Both the position numbers and the translations under genes were made by a program. A stretch of 5,633 bases of DNA from Deltaproteobacteria bacterium (GTDB lineage Bacteria > Desulfobacterota > Syntrophobacteria > B119-G9): contig QMLL01000133.1 in the NCBI GenBank assembly GCA_003646715.1, positions 1 to 5,633 of the forward strand. Reading direction: 5' to 3'. Shown piece after piece: positions 5,535 through 5,633 of this stretch. The notes below the pieces were generated by a model. It saw nothing but the letters and a program-made list of their open reading frames with translations. It did not search any database and was not told the DNA's origin. The first letter of the stretch is position 1. Every line of letters begins with the position of its first letter.

Positions 5535-5633
5535 CTACTCATTGGAGGCTTCAAGCGTTCTGATCCTTTCAACAATAGGAGGATGCGAATAATTGAACCA
5601 CACATACAATGGATGCGGCGTGAGATTTGCCAG
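5535..5633 (-). CDS. C-terminal end of an M48-family (Ste24-like) metallopeptidase, partial
   Basis: Only the last 32 codons and a TAG stop are present; the gene enters from the right edge. The residues LYVWFNYSHPPIVERI followed by RTLEASNE match the characteristic end of Ste24/CAAX-protease-1-like M48 zinc peptidases, where a hydrophobic helix leads into an SHPP-x(2)-ERI motif. Such proteins are multi-span membrane peptidases; the HExxH zinc site would be outside the window. The gene is on the same strand as rpsB, with 191 bases between them and no clear terminator. It is short, so the family call rests on this one motif, but the codon frame is open and the motif is distinctive. Confidence 0.72.
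   Translation of the reverse strand: MANLTPHPLYVWFNYSHPPIVERIRTLEASNE

Noticed and set aside
5527..5554. Weak sigma70-like promoter on the minus strand, TTGAAG, 16 bases, GATAAA
   Set aside because: Each box matches only 4 of 6 consensus bases and the -35 box lies in the peptidase coding end; such matches occur often by chance. No better promoter was found in the 5344-5534 gap, so where rpsB transcription starts is left open.

Overview
The window is one face of a conserved bacterial housekeeping cluster. Every convincing gene lies on the minus strand, so transcription runs from high to low coordinates. In that direction the order is: the tail of an M48-type metallopeptidase, then rpsB, tsf, pyrH, frr, uppS, cdsA and the first 270 codons of dxr, which runs off the left edge. 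The rpsB-to-dxr order is a classic arrangement in many bacteria. I see no mobile element, tRNA, rRNA, CRISPR array or phage gene.

Organism. The S2 sequence (FGARNGIYIIDLQ region), the short EF-Ts with the KRAGRTTSEG stretch, and a Ste24-like peptidase next to rpsB remind me most of Desulfobacterota (former Deltaproteobacteria). A Clostridia-type Firmicute keeps the same gene order and cannot be excluded without a tree. Strong Shine-Dalgarno sequences precede rpsB, tsf, pyrH and frr. At least two genes (tsf, pyrH) start with TTG.

Layout. 5535-5633 holds the last 32 codons of the peptidase. 5344-5534 is a 191-base gap forming the presumed rpsB leader; its promoter-proximal part shows one hairpin, and its last 70 bases hold two interleaved 7-bp inverted repeats plus a GC-rich hairpin. 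4429-5343 is rpsB with a long acidic tail. A 70-base spacer with a small hairpin leads to tsf. tsf and pyrH overlap by 11 bases, and pyrH and frr are 2 bases apart. A 47-base gap separates frr from uppS; uppS and cdsA touch or nearly touch, and 18 bases separate cdsA from dxr. No intrinsic terminator is visible inside the cluster, so co-transcription is plausible.

How the genes fit together. rpsB, tsf and frr serve ribosome assembly, elongation and recycling. pyrH makes UDP for nucleic-acid and sugar-nucleotide synthesis. dxr commits carbon to the MEP isoprenoid pathway, uppS turns isoprenoid units into the undecaprenyl carrier for cell-wall synthesis, and cdsA makes CDP-diacylglycerol for phospholipids. 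The block therefore couples translation capacity to envelope growth.

I do not see an undescribed system here. The most worthwhile leads are the possible structured (pseudoknot-like) rpsB leader, the paired TTG starts with SD sites buried in upstream coding sequence, and the acidic S2 tail.
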